This document shows positions 9,402-18,009 of a DNA stretch of 52,218 nt, piece after piece; position 1 is the stretch's first letter, and each line of letters opens with the position of its first letter. The notes under the pieces were generated by a model. It did no database searches and was not told the origin of the DNA. It saw only the letters and a list, made by a program, of their open reading frames with translations. The position numbers were made by a program, and so were the translations under genes. Origin of the DNA: Planctomycetota bacterium (GTDB lineage: Bacteria; Planctomycetota; Phycisphaerae; WQYP01); the NCBI GenBank assembly GCA_021827645.1, contig JAKAVA010000019.1, positions 1 to 52,218 of the forward strand, written 5' to 3'.

Positions 9402-9815
9402 ATGTTGAAGATGAAAACACACTGGTTTGTCATGCCTGCCGCGGGACTGTGCCTGCTGGCCGCCGGATGCAGTCAATGGACTCCGGCGCTGATACATCGC
9501 GATTCACACACCGTGGAAGCGATTACACAAAATCAGCCCCCAACCGGGCCGACGGCTCACGACCCCGCGGTGGTGATCCTGCGACCGGCGATTCAGGCGG
9601 CTGCACAAGCGGCCGGACCGATGGGAGGAACGGTACTTGGGATTGTCGCGGCCATCGCGAGTCTGATTGCCGGGGCGACGACGACCGCAGCAGCCCGTGC
9701 CAAATCGCAGGTGAATCGGCATAAACAGGCTGTAAGCGAACTGGCGCGGGTCATACCGCCGGGCACGATTCTGCACCCTGCGACGCAGCGGGTCATCACA
9801 GCGGCCACGAGTTGA
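9402..9815 (+). CDS. Small lipoprotein with a hydrophobic helix
   Basis: A 137-residue predicted lipoprotein. The start is set by AAGGAG six bases upstream, followed by a signal peptide with lipobox LAAGC; Cys23 would be lipidated. The middle has a glycine/alanine-rich hydrophobic segment (~residues 70-95, GGTVLGIVAAIASLIAGA) and the tail is basic with Gln/Lys. No family is recognised. It lies between the capsid gene and a small membrane protein on the same strand. A lipoprotein with an extra hydrophobic helix in a phage island could be a spanin or superinfection-exclusion protein, but that is only a guess from position. Confidence 0.72.
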   Translation: MLKMKTHWFVMPAAGLCLLAAGCSQWTPALIHRDSHTVEAITQNQPPTGPTAHDPAVVILRPAIQAAAQAAGPMGGTVLGIVAAIASLIAGATTTAAARAKSQVNRHKQAVSELARVIPPGTILHPATQRVITAATS

Positions 9816-9891
9816 TCGGCACATTTTGAATTCCGCGGCGGGGCGACCTCGATGATGTCGGGGCCGCCCCGTCTGCATGGAGAGACATCTC

Positions 9892-10215
9892 ATGAAAGAT
9901 ATTCTGGATCGCTTTCGGGAGGAACCGGTGCGCTGGTCAGCGCTCTTTGCCCTTGTCGGTGTGGTGATTGGAGCGGGGAGCGCATCATTTTCCGTCGCCT
10001 CGTTTGCCTGGCGGCAGTCCGCCCGGCACACACTTCATGATATTGACCGGGCCGTGGCGATGCAGGCCCTGCTGGATCATCAGCATGAACACACCCGGCA
10101 AATTAATGAGATTCTGCAGAACCAGCAGCGCAGTCACCGGGTTCTGATGCGTATGGAATTAATACTCGACCGGCTCGCCCGCCGCGCTGATGTATCCACG
10201 ACCAGCCGCCGATAG
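9892..10215 (+). CDS. Small membrane protein with C-terminal coiled coil
   Basis: A 107-residue hypothetical protein. The start at 9892 is preferred over an ATG five codons upstream because GGAGAG lies seven bases before it. A short polar N-terminus is followed by one membrane helix (about residues 17-38, ALFALVGVVIGAGSASFSV), then a long helical stretch rich in His, Gln, Leu and Arg that reads like a coiled coil. Size and layout resemble small phage holin- or spanin-like proteins, but there is no sequence motif to prove it. It sits between the lipoprotein and the glycosyltransferase in the capsid island. Confidence 0.65.
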   Translation: MKDILDRFREEPVRWSALFALVGVVIGAGSASFSVASFAWRQSARHTLHDIDRAVAMQALLDHQHEHTRQINEILQNQQRSHRVLMRMELILDRLARRADVSTTSRR

Positions 10216-10281
10216 GTGTTGACAGCGTAAAACCCTCCGGCCGGGTGCCTGCCCGCATCACACATCCCATGGAGTGAGATC

Positions 10282-11538
10282 ATGGATATTTTATTGGTTC
10301 TGCCCACCACTCGCCGATGGCCGGCGGCCGTTGCACGGCTCATGCGATGGCATGATCTGGCGTCCGGCCGGCATGCCATTGAATATCAATTGACGGCTGA
10401 TGAGACCGAGCGTGCCGAGGCACTGGCGGCCCGGGATCAGCTTGCGATGCGCGGACTGCATGTACGGGTGGAGCTGTGTCCGCCGCGCGGCAAGATTCAC
10501 GCCTGCAACTTCGGCATCCCACTATCTCCGGCTTGGGATATCCTGCTGCTGGCGAGCGACGATTTTGCTCCCCTGCTGGCCGGCTGGGATGACTGCATCG
10601 CTGGTGCCATGACATGGCATTTTCCCGCACTCGACGGGGTGCTGCATTTTCACGACGGGTATCTGGGAGCGGGACGATTGATCACGCTGCCCGTGATGGG
10701 GTTTCATTATTATCGCCGCTTCGGCTGCGTGTATCATCCGGACTATCAATCGCTTTTCTGCGACAATGAACTGACGGAAGTTTCGCGGCGGATTCACAAG
10801 TATGCGTGGATTCATCTCGTGCTTGCCCGGCATGAGCATGGGGGGCCGCAAGGGGATAGAGTCTATATCGCCAACCAGCGGCATCACACGGCGGATCAGC
10901 TGTTATTTCAGCGGCGCCGGGCAGTGGGTTTCGGGCTCTGCGTGCCGGATATTTCCGTCCTGATCCCGACGCTCTATTGCCGCCAACCGCTGGCGCAAAC
11001 GCTGCTGAGAAGTCTGTACGCTCAGGTGTGGGCGCTGCCCGATCCCCATCGCGTGGAAATTCTGACTTCGCTCGATCAGCAGGAGCAAACGGTCGGGTGC
11101 AAGCGCAACGAATTGCTGAGTCAAGCCCGTGGGCGATATGTCTGCTTCATTGATGATGACGATCGGGTGGCGGATGATTATCTCGCAAGCCTGCTCGTGG
11201 CGATCGATGCGGCGCCGGGAGCCGATTGCGCCGTGTTTCGCGGACAATATTATGTGGATGGTCGGCCTGGGCTGGAATTTGATTTTGATCTGGCCTACAC
11301 CGCCTATCGAAACACGGCCGAAAGATACGAACGCACGCCGAACCATTTGTGTCCGGTCCGTCGGCAAGTCGCCATGCAGGCCCGATTTGATCCCACCAAT
11401 CGGGGAGAGGATCATGCCTACGCCCGGCGCCTGCGACCGCTGCTGCGAACGCAGGCCGTCTGCCGGGATGCACGCGGCCACAAGAAACTGCTGTATCACT
11501 ACCGGTTTTCGCCGGCCGGCACGATGACGCAGAAATAA
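10282..11538 (+). CDS. Two-domain glycosyltransferase-like protein (GT-A fold)
   Basis: A 418-residue cytosolic protein. The C-terminal half (about 225-418) looks like a family 2 glycosyltransferase: it opens with PDISVLIPTLYCRQPLAQTL, and GCKRNELLSQARGRYVCFID is followed by DDDRV, the expected nucleotide-sugar/metal DxD region. The N-terminal half (1-220) has a related layout with LLLASDDFAPLLAGWDD, so it may be a second GT-A-like domain. The start follows GGAG with ten bases spacing. It is the last gene of the capsid island; phage-borne glycosyltransferases that modify DNA, capsid or host surface are known, but the acceptor cannot be read from the sequence. Confidence 0.8.
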   Translation: MDILLVLPTTRRWPAAVARLMRWHDLASGRHAIEYQLTADETERAEALAARDQLAMRGLHVRVELCPPRGKIHACNFGIPLSPAWDILLLASDDFAPLLAGWDDCIAGAMTWHFPALDGVLHFHDGYLGAGRLITLPVMGFHYYRRFGCVYHPDYQSLFCDNELTEVSRRIHKYAWIHLVLARHEHGGPQGDRVYIANQRHHTADQLLFQRRRAVGFGLCVPDISVLIPTLYCRQPLAQTLLRSLYAQVWALPDPHRVEILTSLDQQEQTVGCKRNELLSQARGRYVCFIDDDDRVADDYLASLLVAIDAAPGADCAVFRGQYYVDGRPGLEFDFDLAYTAYRNTAERYERTPNHLCPVRRQVAMQARFDPTNRGEDHAYARRLRPLLRTQAVCRDARGHKKLLYHYRFSPAGTMTQK

Positions 11539-11627
11539 ATAAGGCTTCGCTGGGGTTGGACGCCGCAAGCGCTGGCGGGCTACGGTTAGGGTCACTCACC
11601 TCCGGCAGCCGGACTTCAGGGACATGA

Positions 11628-12308
11628 TCAGCTTTCTGGCGTACAGGGGAAATGTTCCTCGCCGGCCCGCGGCCGATAGGGGATGCTTTTTATCGACCCG
11701 CCATCGCGATTGAGAGCATGGAGCAGGTACCCCGGCAACATCACGGGCCAGGGTCCGTCCCCATCCAGGCCGAAGTGGTCGCGAAAGCGACCGCGATCGA
11801 GCGGGATGTCGGGATACGCCGTCCTGAGGGTGTCGAGTGAAACGTTTGGCATTGACGGCAAATCGAGCAGCGTTATCCGTGCCGCTCGGTAGGCCTCAAA
11901 AACGAAGCCCGCGCAGCTAAACCGCGTGATGACGACCACATCGCCATTTCTCGTCTCCACAGAATGCGGAAGCACGCAGTACCCGTCGAGGGTTTTTGCG
12001 AGGGCTTCTTGCTCTGCGAGGTATTTTCCGACAAATACCCGAACCTTGTTCTGCTCGTCGCCCGTAAGCTCGGCCCGACCCACGACGTCAGCCCGGCCCG
12101 GGGTGTCGCCGCCGCGCAATGGCGGTCGCATGTGCACGACATGCACATCAGCGGGTGACATTTCAGCCTCACCGTCGGCCAGCCCAACGTGTCGAACAAA
12201 GGAGCCCTGCCCCGAAGGCGATTCCGGGTTCCCCTCCGCGTGCCAGCCCAATACGTCGTATCTAAAAACGGTGTGGGCAGGGTTGTCGCTCGTCCTCCAG
12301 GCCGGCAC
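11628..12308 (-). CDS. Hypothetical protein, third gene of an unknown operon
   Basis: A 226-residue soluble protein starting with GTG six bases after the stop of the preceding gene, which points to one transcript. It matches no family I know. Visible features are a conserved-looking middle region with alternating strands (DVHVVHMRPPL, YCVLPHSVETRNGDVVVITR) and a Trp/Pro-rich C-terminus (DGPWPVMLPGYLLHAL). There is no signal peptide or membrane helix. The late gene position and the mixed alpha/beta look suggest a globular enzyme or binding protein, but no catalytic motif is evident. Confidence 0.7.
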   Translation of the reverse strand: MPAWRTSDNPAHTVFRYDVLGWHAEGNPESPSGQGSFVRHVGLADGEAEMSPADVHVVHMRPPLRGGDTPGRADVVGRAELTGDEQNKVRVFVGKYLAEQEALAKTLDGYCVLPHSVETRNGDVVVITRFSCAGFVFEAYRAARITLLDLPSMPNVSLDTLRTAYPDIPLDRGRFRDHFGLDGDGPWPVMLPGYLLHALNRDGGSIKSIPYRPRAGEEHFPCTPES

Positions 12309-12314
12309 CGGTCT

Positions 12315-13349
12315 TTACTCCTTCTTCCCGCACTCGGCGCTGAATTTTTTATTAAGCATCTCTGCCAGCCAGTTTGCAGCACCTGCGTTTTTCCGTTCCC
12401 ATCTCTCGTGAAGCTTCCGTAGATCATCCTCCACCACCTCGGAGAACCATCGGCAGGATTGTATGGCCGTGTCAACGGCGGATTCCGCGTGGGTGCTTCG
12501 AAGCGCAACAAGGGCGTCAATCGCAAAGACTGCGGCAGCAGCGTATCCGTCGCGCGCCAACAATCGCGGTTTTGCGTAGTCCCGGACCATTTTGATAAGT
12601 TGAGCGGCCAGCGGCGGGAAAGGCTCTGGCGCGGATGGCGGGTGGGCCATAAAAAGGTGGTAAATCATTTTTACCACCTCGATTTCCAATTTCAGGGGAA
12701 GCGGGCTGCGATTATGATCATTCAACAGTTGGGCAAGATTGTTCATGCGCTCGGTCGGCATGAGGGCGACATATTTTCGGATTGCGCTGCCGACGTCGAT
12801 CTGCCGACTGCGAGAATTCGTATCGCGGTTTTTCTCAATAAAATCCCAGAGTATCGGCAAAAGCTTTTCCCGCTGGCCCGCATCGAATTGCGTCAGTTCA
12901 CACCGCACCCAAATGTCGTCGGGCACCGCCGCCCGGGCCCAACGTGACAGGATTTCCAGAATATCATCGGCCGAGGGCTCGTCGGAGGCTTCCGCCCCTT
13001 GGTCTGCGCCCTTTTCCGAGTGGGGCGGATCGAGTGATTGGGGATCCGAGGCAGTTTGGGGCGCAGCCAAGATACTCCGAGCGAGGACGTCGGTGCGGTA
13101 AGCGGAAATCTCGGATGGATAGGGGTACACATTTGTAGGTTCAGCCGCCCGTTTCGACCGCTGCGATCCACGCACCGAACCGCCAACTGATGCAGGGCGC
13201 AATTCCTCGGGCACGTCCCCTGGTCCATCGCCGGCTGAATATTCGTCAGTCGCCGACCGCCGCGACTTTTTATTCGAGTTGCGCACCCCGGCCCCACGCG
13301 GCCCGGCGCTAAGCTCCAGATTGTAAATTGCCGGTCCTACGGTCGACAT
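12315..13349 (-). CDS. Hypothetical helical protein, second gene of an unknown operon
   Basis: About 344 residues. The first ~125 are low-complexity (Ser, Arg, Gly, Pro, Asp) and probably disordered; residues ~130-345 are helical with Leu/Ala periodicity (DDILEILSRWARAAVPDD, RMNNLAQLLNDHN) and could form an ARM/HEAT-like or bundle domain. The ATG overlaps the stop of the upstream gene as TGATG, with GGGGAG eight bases before it, so translation is probably coupled. A GTG one codon earlier is possible. No known domain is recognised. A long disordered tail plus a helical domain suits an adaptor. Confidence 0.72.
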   Translation of the reverse strand: MSTVGPAIYNLELSAGPRGAGVRNSNKKSRRSATDEYSAGDGPGDVPEELRPASVGGSVRGSQRSKRAAEPTNVYPYPSEISAYRTDVLARSILAAPQTASDPQSLDPPHSEKGADQGAEASDEPSADDILEILSRWARAAVPDDIWVRCELTQFDAGQREKLLPILWDFIEKNRDTNSRSRQIDVGSAIRKYVALMPTERMNNLAQLLNDHNRSPLPLKLEIEVVKMIYHLFMAHPPSAPEPFPPLAAQLIKMVRDYAKPRLLARDGYAAAAVFAIDALVALRSTHAESAVDTAIQSCRWFSEVVEDDLRKLHERWERKNAGAANWLAEMLNKKFSAECGKKE

Positions 13350-14074
13350 CACGCATTCTCCCCGGACGGCGCGACTTGCACCCCGGCGGATGAAAGCAAT
13401 TCCGAAATGGCCTCACCCTTGCCAAGTGCCGCGGCCGCAGCCTCCTGCAGGGTTTTAAGCTGCTGCGGCGTCACGTTGACCTCAAAGACGCGGTGCTCCC
13501 CTTCGGCCGAGGTATATTCAAGGCGTAGCAGGGATACTTGCACCGCTCCCTCAACTTTTTTACGGGTCGCATCAAAGACCGGCCGAATATCGCAGTATAT
13601 CTGGGCAGCATCAAGTTGGTTGCCGGTAGCCTGAATCAGACTTTCGGATTTGAACTGCCGGGACAAGCAGGCAAAACCGTTTGCCAAGCTGCCGATACGG
13701 CGTTTAAGCAACGGCTGAACTTCGTCGGCTGTGCCGCCCAGCTTTGTGGCCGTCGGTGACGGCAACTCTGCGGCGACGCCCGGAGCATCATCCTTAAGAT
13801 CATAAAACAATTTCGCAAGCCGGAAGATGGATCCAGCCAGCCTGCTGCTATCGTTTTTGTCCGTGATACGCTCCGCGATTAGACGTTCGAGTGCGGTGCG
13901 GTCGCAGAATCCGGCGTATGACGCCAGCGCGGAAGTGAGCGATTCGAAATCCGATTCCGGCAGGCCCTTAATCGCGGCAATGTCCGAGATAAAATCCGCA
14001 TTATCGACAAGTTTTTCGGCCACGCGTCGGCTCAGAAGTCCCTTTTCCAATTTGCTGCCGCCTCCAAAGCCCAC
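13349..14074 (-). CDS. Hypothetical protein with COMM-like C-terminal region
   Basis: A 241-residue soluble protein and first gene of a three-gene operon. The start is GTG with GGAGAG six bases upstream. The N-terminal ~140 residues are helical. Residues ~158-217 (IYCDIRPVFD, then LLRLEYTSAEG, then FEVNVTPQQLKTLQEAAAAA) show two strands followed by a helix, with the spacing and hydrophobic pattern of the COMM domain known from eukaryotic COMMD proteins. That similarity is my inference from pattern, not a database hit. The gene diverges from sucC across about 190 bases, which should hold both promoters. Confidence 0.72.
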   Translation of the reverse strand: MGFGGGSKLEKGLLSRRVAEKLVDNADFISDIAAIKGLPESDFESLTSALASYAGFCDRTALERLIAERITDKNDSSRLAGSIFRLAKLFYDLKDDAPGVAAELPSPTATKLGGTADEVQPLLKRRIGSLANGFACLSRQFKSESLIQATGNQLDAAQIYCDIRPVFDATRKKVEGAVQVSLLRLEYTSAEGEHRVFEVNVTPQQLKTLQEAAAAALGKGEAISELLSSAGVQVAPSGENA

Positions 14075-14264
14075 CGCACGCTCTCCGCCGTGGGGCGATC
14101 CAACTCAGTTTATCGTGCTGCATTATAGTGTTGTCCGGGAGCGACGGCCACCGACGAGGACCCGCATGCCGCCGCGCGGATGCCTCGCCGAGGGTTTAAT
14201 TTTTGCACGAAATCCCTTATTCTCTCCAACTTGTTTTTGTGAGCCTCCATGGGAGTATGGACAA

Positions 14265-15437
14265 ATGAAAATACATGAGTATCAGGCGAGAGAATTGCTC
14301 AGCAAAGCTGGGATACCCGTTCCGCCGGCCGGCGTGGTTGAGACGGCCGACGCCGCCCGCGATGCGTTCATCCGCAATGGCCTGCCGGTGCAGGTGATCA
14401 AGGCGCAGGTATTTGCCGGCGGCCGCGGCAAGGCGGGGTTTGTCAAACTCGTCAAATCAGCTGATGAAGCGTATCAAGCCGCCCATTTCATGCTGAACAA
14501 CCGGATGATTTCGGTGCAGACCGGGCCGGAGGGGATCGCGGTGAAAAAGCTGCTCATCGCCGCTGCGGTGGATATTGCCCATGAATATTATGTCGGTCTG
14601 GTGCTGGATCGGGCGAAGTCGGGCGTGACGGTCATGGCCTCTGCCGAGGGGGGCGTGGAGATTGAAACGGTCGCCGAGAAAAACCCCGAGGCGATTATCC
14701 GCCGCACCATGCACCCGACCATCGGCCTGATGCCGTTTGAAGCACGCAACATCGCTTTGGGAATGGGATTAACCGGCAAGCAGGCGGCGGTAACGGCGGA
14801 TGTCCTGCTGAAACTTTCCCGTTTCTTTGTGCAATATGATTGCTCCATCGCGGAGATCAATCCGCTGGTGCTCACTAAAACCGGCGAGATCATGGCGATC
14901 GACGCGAAGCTGAATTTTGATGATAACGCCATGTTCCGTCATCCCGATCTTCAGGCGATGAAAGATGACACCGAGACCGATCCACTGGAGGTGCGGGCCG
15001 CGGCGGCCAATCTGAATTACATCAAACTGGACGGCGATATTGCCTGCCTGGTGAACGGAGCCGGGCTGGCGATGTCCACCATGGATGTCATCGGGCTTCA
15101 CGGCGGCAAACCGGCGAATTTTCTGGATGTGGGCGGCGGCGTGAAAAAAGAGGGCGCCATCGAGGCGTTCCGCATTCTGCTTTCAGATAAAAAAGTCCGC
15201 GGCATTCTGGTGAATATTTTCGGCGGCATCGCCCGGTGTGATCTGATCGCCGAGGCACTGATTCAGGCGGGCAAGGAAGTCGGTTTCCGGGTGCCGGTGG
15301 TGGTTCGACTTGAGGGAACCAACGTGGAAAAGGCACGCGAGATGCTCGCTGCGGCCCGGGGCGATCTGCCCACACTGCAGTCGGCCACGGACCTCAACGA
15401 CGCCGCCCGGAAGATTGTTGCAGCAGCCGCAGCCTGA
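14265..15437 (+). CDS. sucC: Succinyl-CoA synthetase beta subunit
   Basis: With SucD it interconverts succinyl-CoA and succinate with substrate-level phosphorylation in the TCA cycle. The protein begins MKIHEYQARELLSKAGIPVP, the ATP-grasp start of the family. GGRGKAGFVKL (nucleotide binding) and VNIFGGIARCDLIA near the C-terminus, where the subunits meet, are intact. At 390 residues it matches the usual length. GGGAG precedes the ATG by nine bases; the longer open frame back to 13827 overlaps the divergent operon and is rejected. It is followed by sucD after 39 bases, so the two form an operon. Confidence 0.96.
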   Translation: MKIHEYQARELLSKAGIPVPPAGVVETADAARDAFIRNGLPVQVIKAQVFAGGRGKAGFVKLVKSADEAYQAAHFMLNNRMISVQTGPEGIAVKKLLIAAAVDIAHEYYVGLVLDRAKSGVTVMASAEGGVEIETVAEKNPEAIIRRTMHPTIGLMPFEARNIALGMGLTGKQAAVTADVLLKLSRFFVQYDCSIAEINPLVLTKTGEIMAIDAKLNFDDNAMFRHPDLQAMKDDTETDPLEVRAAAANLNYIKLDGDIACLVNGAGLAMSTMDVIGLHGGKPANFLDVGGGVKKEGAIEAFRILLSDKKVRGILVNIFGGIARCDLIAEALIQAGKEVGFRVPVVVRLEGTNVEKAREMLAAARGDLPTLQSATDLNDAARKIVAAAAA

Positions 15438-15476
15438 TACGCCGGCGGTCACAGAACAGCAGGAGATCAATATATT

Positions 15477-16373
15477 ATGTCGATATTAGTTGATAAAAAC
15501 ACACGGGTCATCTGCCAGGGGATTACCGGCAGCGGCGGAGGCGCGTTTCACACCAAGGGGTGTCTTGACTACGGCACCAAAATGGTCGGCGGAACGAGCC
15601 CGGGAAAAGGGGGCACCAAGGACGCCAACGGCCTGCCGGTGTTTGATACCGTAGAACAGGCGGTACGGGCACTGGGTGCCACGGCCAGCATGATCTTCGT
15701 ACCGCCACCGTTCGCCGCCGACGCCATCTGCGAAGCCGCCGCCGCGGGTATTAAACTCATCGTCGCCATTACCGAAGGCATTCCCGTGCTGGATATGGTC
15801 AAGGCCAGGAGTTATCTGGCGGGGTATCCGGATGTCATTCTCGTGGGTCCCAACTGCCCGGGCGTGATTACACCGGGCGAATGTAAGATCGGCATCATGC
15901 CCGGTTACATTCACCAGCCGCCTGCCGCAGGGAAAAAGAATGTCGGCATCGTGAGCCGCTCCGGCACGCTCACCTATGAAGCCGTCTGGCAGACCACGCA
16001 GATGGGCTTTGCCCAGAGCACGTGCGTGGGAATTGGCGGCGATCCGGTCAAGGGGCTGGAATTTATTGATGTCATCCGCATGTTCCAGAATGATCCGCAG
16101 ACCGACGCGATCATCATGATCGGCGAAATCGGCGGCACGGCCGAGGAACAGGCGGCAGCGTTTATCAAAGACCATGTGACCAAGCCGGTGGCCGGGTTTA
16201 TCGCCGGGCGCACCGCCCCGCCGGGCAAGCGTATGGGGCATGCCGGGGCGATCATCAGCGGCGGCGAAGGAACAGCGGAAAGCAAGATTGCCGCGATGCG
16301 CCGTGCCGGTATTGTGGTGGCCGATTCACCCGCCGACATGGGTAAGGCGCTGATGCAGGCCGCGAAGAAATAA
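15477..16373 (+). CDS. sucD: Succinyl-CoA synthetase alpha subunit
   Basis: The CoA-binding, phospho-histidine subunit of succinyl-CoA synthetase. The N-terminal Rossmann region reads [14 protein letters not shown] and continues with the TSPGKGG loop. The [20 protein letters not shown] segment is conserved. The active-site His lies in [10 protein letters not shown] near residue 245. Length is 298 residues, normal for bacteria. AGGAG lies nine bases upstream of the ATG. It pairs with sucC; no 2-oxoglutarate dehydrogenase genes adjoin. Nothing unusual. Confidence 0.96.
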   Translation: MSILVDKNTRVICQGITGSGGGAFHTKGCLDYGTKMVGGTSPGKGGTKDANGLPVFDTVEQAVRALGATASMIFVPPPFAADAICEAAAAGIKLIVAITEGIPVLDMVKARSYLAGYPDVILVGPNCPGVITPGECKIGIMPGYIHQPPAAGKKNVGIVSRSGTLTYEAVWQTTQMGFAQSTCVGIGGDPVKGLEFIDVIRMFQNDPQTDAIIMIGEIGGTAEEQAAAFIKDHVTKPVAGFIAGRTAPPGKRMGHAGAIISGGEGTAESKIAAMRRAGIVVADSPADMGKALMQAAKK

Positions 16374-16427
16374 CATCGCCACGTTGGATATCGATGGTCA
16401 TCAGAGTTTTTTGGCAGGTTCTCCGCC

Positions 16428-17354
16428 ATGGAAGGCCCTCAGGTTAAAGCGCTCGCCGACCGACTCGCCGAATTCATTCTCGGCCGCAGAATCGACCGCA
16501 TCGATGTGCCGGCCGACCGCTGGCAGGCCAATGTACTGCTCAAACACTGCTCCGGCCGCAATATTAAATCGATCACCTCCCGCGGCCGATGGCTGATCTG
16601 GGATTTCAGTCACGGCATCAGTTGGGTCTGCTTTCCGCTGCGCCAATGGCGCTGGTCGATGGCCCTGAACCAGAATCATCAGGCGGAGATTCGACCGCTT
16701 TCGAAGACCGTCGGCCGGCGGCCTCTGCTTAAACTCACTTTCGCCAATCAGGATGTGTTGACTCTCTCGGGACGACCGATTTTTCTGGTGCTGATGACCG
16801 ATGCGGTGGCGCGGCATCCGAGTCTGCACAACCTCGGCCCCGATATTCTCGATCCATCCCTCACTGTCCTGCAGTGGGCGCAGAGGGTTCGGTCGGCGGG
16901 GGCAAAAAATATCTGCCACGCACTGATGAACCCGGCCATCGCCTGCGGCATCGGCAATGAGCTGAAATGCGAAACGCTCTTTGCGGCCCGGCTCCACCCC
17001 GCAACACCGATTTCCTCCCTGCCGACGGAGGATTTGGAACGGTGTCTGCATACCGCACGGGAATTGGCCCTTGCCGCGTACCGGCGGGCGATGGGCAGTC
17101 CGTTTCCCATGCACGACCATCCGCGAGTTTATGATCGGGCGGGCGAACCGTGCGATATCTGCACAGCGCCCATCGAGGCGGATCACAGCGGGCACGACGG
17201 GCACTGGAGTTGGTATTGCCCGACATGTCAGGCACGTGCGGAGGAGATGACGCTTTTCAGCAAACTCCCCTTTTCGCAGCGGGATTGGAGGCTGGAACAG
17301 GGAAATACGGGCGCCCGCCCGATCAGTGGACCACGGCCACCAGCGGCACATTAG
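16428..17354 (+). CDS. Fpg/Nei-family protein with altered catalytic N-terminus
   Basis: A 308-residue relative of formamidopyrimidine-DNA glycosylase/endonuclease VIII, enzymes that excise oxidised bases. Family features seen: the EGPQV start, a GIGNE motif (174-178) and a complete zinc finger with Cys242, Cys245, Cys264 and Cys267. In active family members the residue after Met is the catalytic Pro; here it is Glu2 directly, with no in-frame start further up. The usual RRGK lysine is Arg54 (SRGRW). It may therefore lack lyase activity or belong to a divergent subfamily. The last ~10 residues and the stop lie in a sequence repeated at 23470-23495. It follows sucD by 54 bases. Confidence 0.85.
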   Translation: MEGPQVKALADRLAEFILGRRIDRIDVPADRWQANVLLKHCSGRNIKSITSRGRWLIWDFSHGISWVCFPLRQWRWSMALNQNHQAEIRPLSKTVGRRPLLKLTFANQDVLTLSGRPIFLVLMTDAVARHPSLHNLGPDILDPSLTVLQWAQRVRSAGAKNICHALMNPAIACGIGNELKCETLFAARLHPATPISSLPTEDLERCLHTARELALAAYRRAMGSPFPMHDHPRVYDRAGEPCDICTAPIEADHSGHDGHWSWYCPTCQARAEEMTLFSKLPFSQRDWRLEQGNTGARPISGPRPPAAH

Positions 17355-17383
17355 CCCGCAGCGTTCCGGGGGGCAAAGGTGAG

Positions 17384-17404
17384 CCGGTGGATTTATTCCA
17401 CCGG
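17384..17404. repeat. Hairpin repeat CCGGTGGA-N5-TCCACCGG, copy 1
   Basis: A perfect 8-bp inverted repeat with a 5-base A/T loop, 30 bases after the Fpg-like gene. The same hairpin in the opposite loop orientation occurs at 23354-23374, and a degenerate form at 32731-32760. Position would suit a rho-independent-like structure, but no T run follows, so I call it a dispersed hairpin repeat. Confidence 0.7.
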
Positions 17405-17555
17405 TTGCCACCGCGGTGAATAGCTATCAACGGCAGAGAGAAAAACCGATTTAACCGCAGGGGGCTCAGGGGAACGCAGAGGTTGAGGTTACTGAGGCCG
17501 CAAGTCGGCGATGACGCCCGCTCCGATGTTTCGATTCCCCATTGATTATTAATTA

Positions 17556-17629
17556 ACTGCGACCATTCACGGCCTCAAACTCAAAATGGAATCGTCGAAA
17601 GAATCATAATGCGCCGGGGCGGCGCGGAA
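17556..17629 (-). repeat. RHS-array direct repeat, copy 1 (short)
   Basis: Shares the string from GACCAT..CACGGCCTCAAA through AATCATAATGCGCCGGG to GGCGCGGAA with the copy at 20079-20181. It lies downstream of the RHS-linked membrane protein. It is a short version of the element that recurs at 20079, 21473 and 22991, all in one orientation. The surrounding interval 17405-18009 holds no gene I trust; frames on both strands there are interrupted. Confidence 0.6.
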
Positions 17630-18009
17630 AAGTTGCGGGGATGCGTGTTTTCGGAAAAATCGGCCCACCGATGCGCCGGCGTAGACTTCCCGCCGTGCCG
17701 ATCCATCGATCTGCTCCTCAAAGTCCAAACGACAGATCAGAATCCACACGCCCCAAAAATCCCCGCCAGATGCAACTCGTCGGATGTTTATCGCGTAAGC
17801 ACAAACGCACCGCCATCCATGTCGGCGAGCCACCACTTCCACCGCGTGGCACGCCATTTCGCCGCCGAACTTGTGGGTAATTGAAAGCTTCGCCGGACGT
17901 TTACGATCATTTTCCTGCCGGTGGACGTATTGCGCCGACCCTTTTCTCCCGCCAACAAATTTGGATGGTATCTCCGGCTGCGGCCCCGCCTTCGGCCTCG
18001 CCACCAAGG

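Noticed and set aside
9820..9885. Hairpin GGGGCG...CGCCCC after the lipoprotein as a terminator
   Set aside because: The stem is short with a long loop and no T run follows; downstream genes on the same strand argue against termination.
13827..14264. N-terminal extension of sucC
   Set aside because: The frame is open further up, but it is antisense to the divergent operon; the canonical SucC start at 14265 has a GGGAG site.
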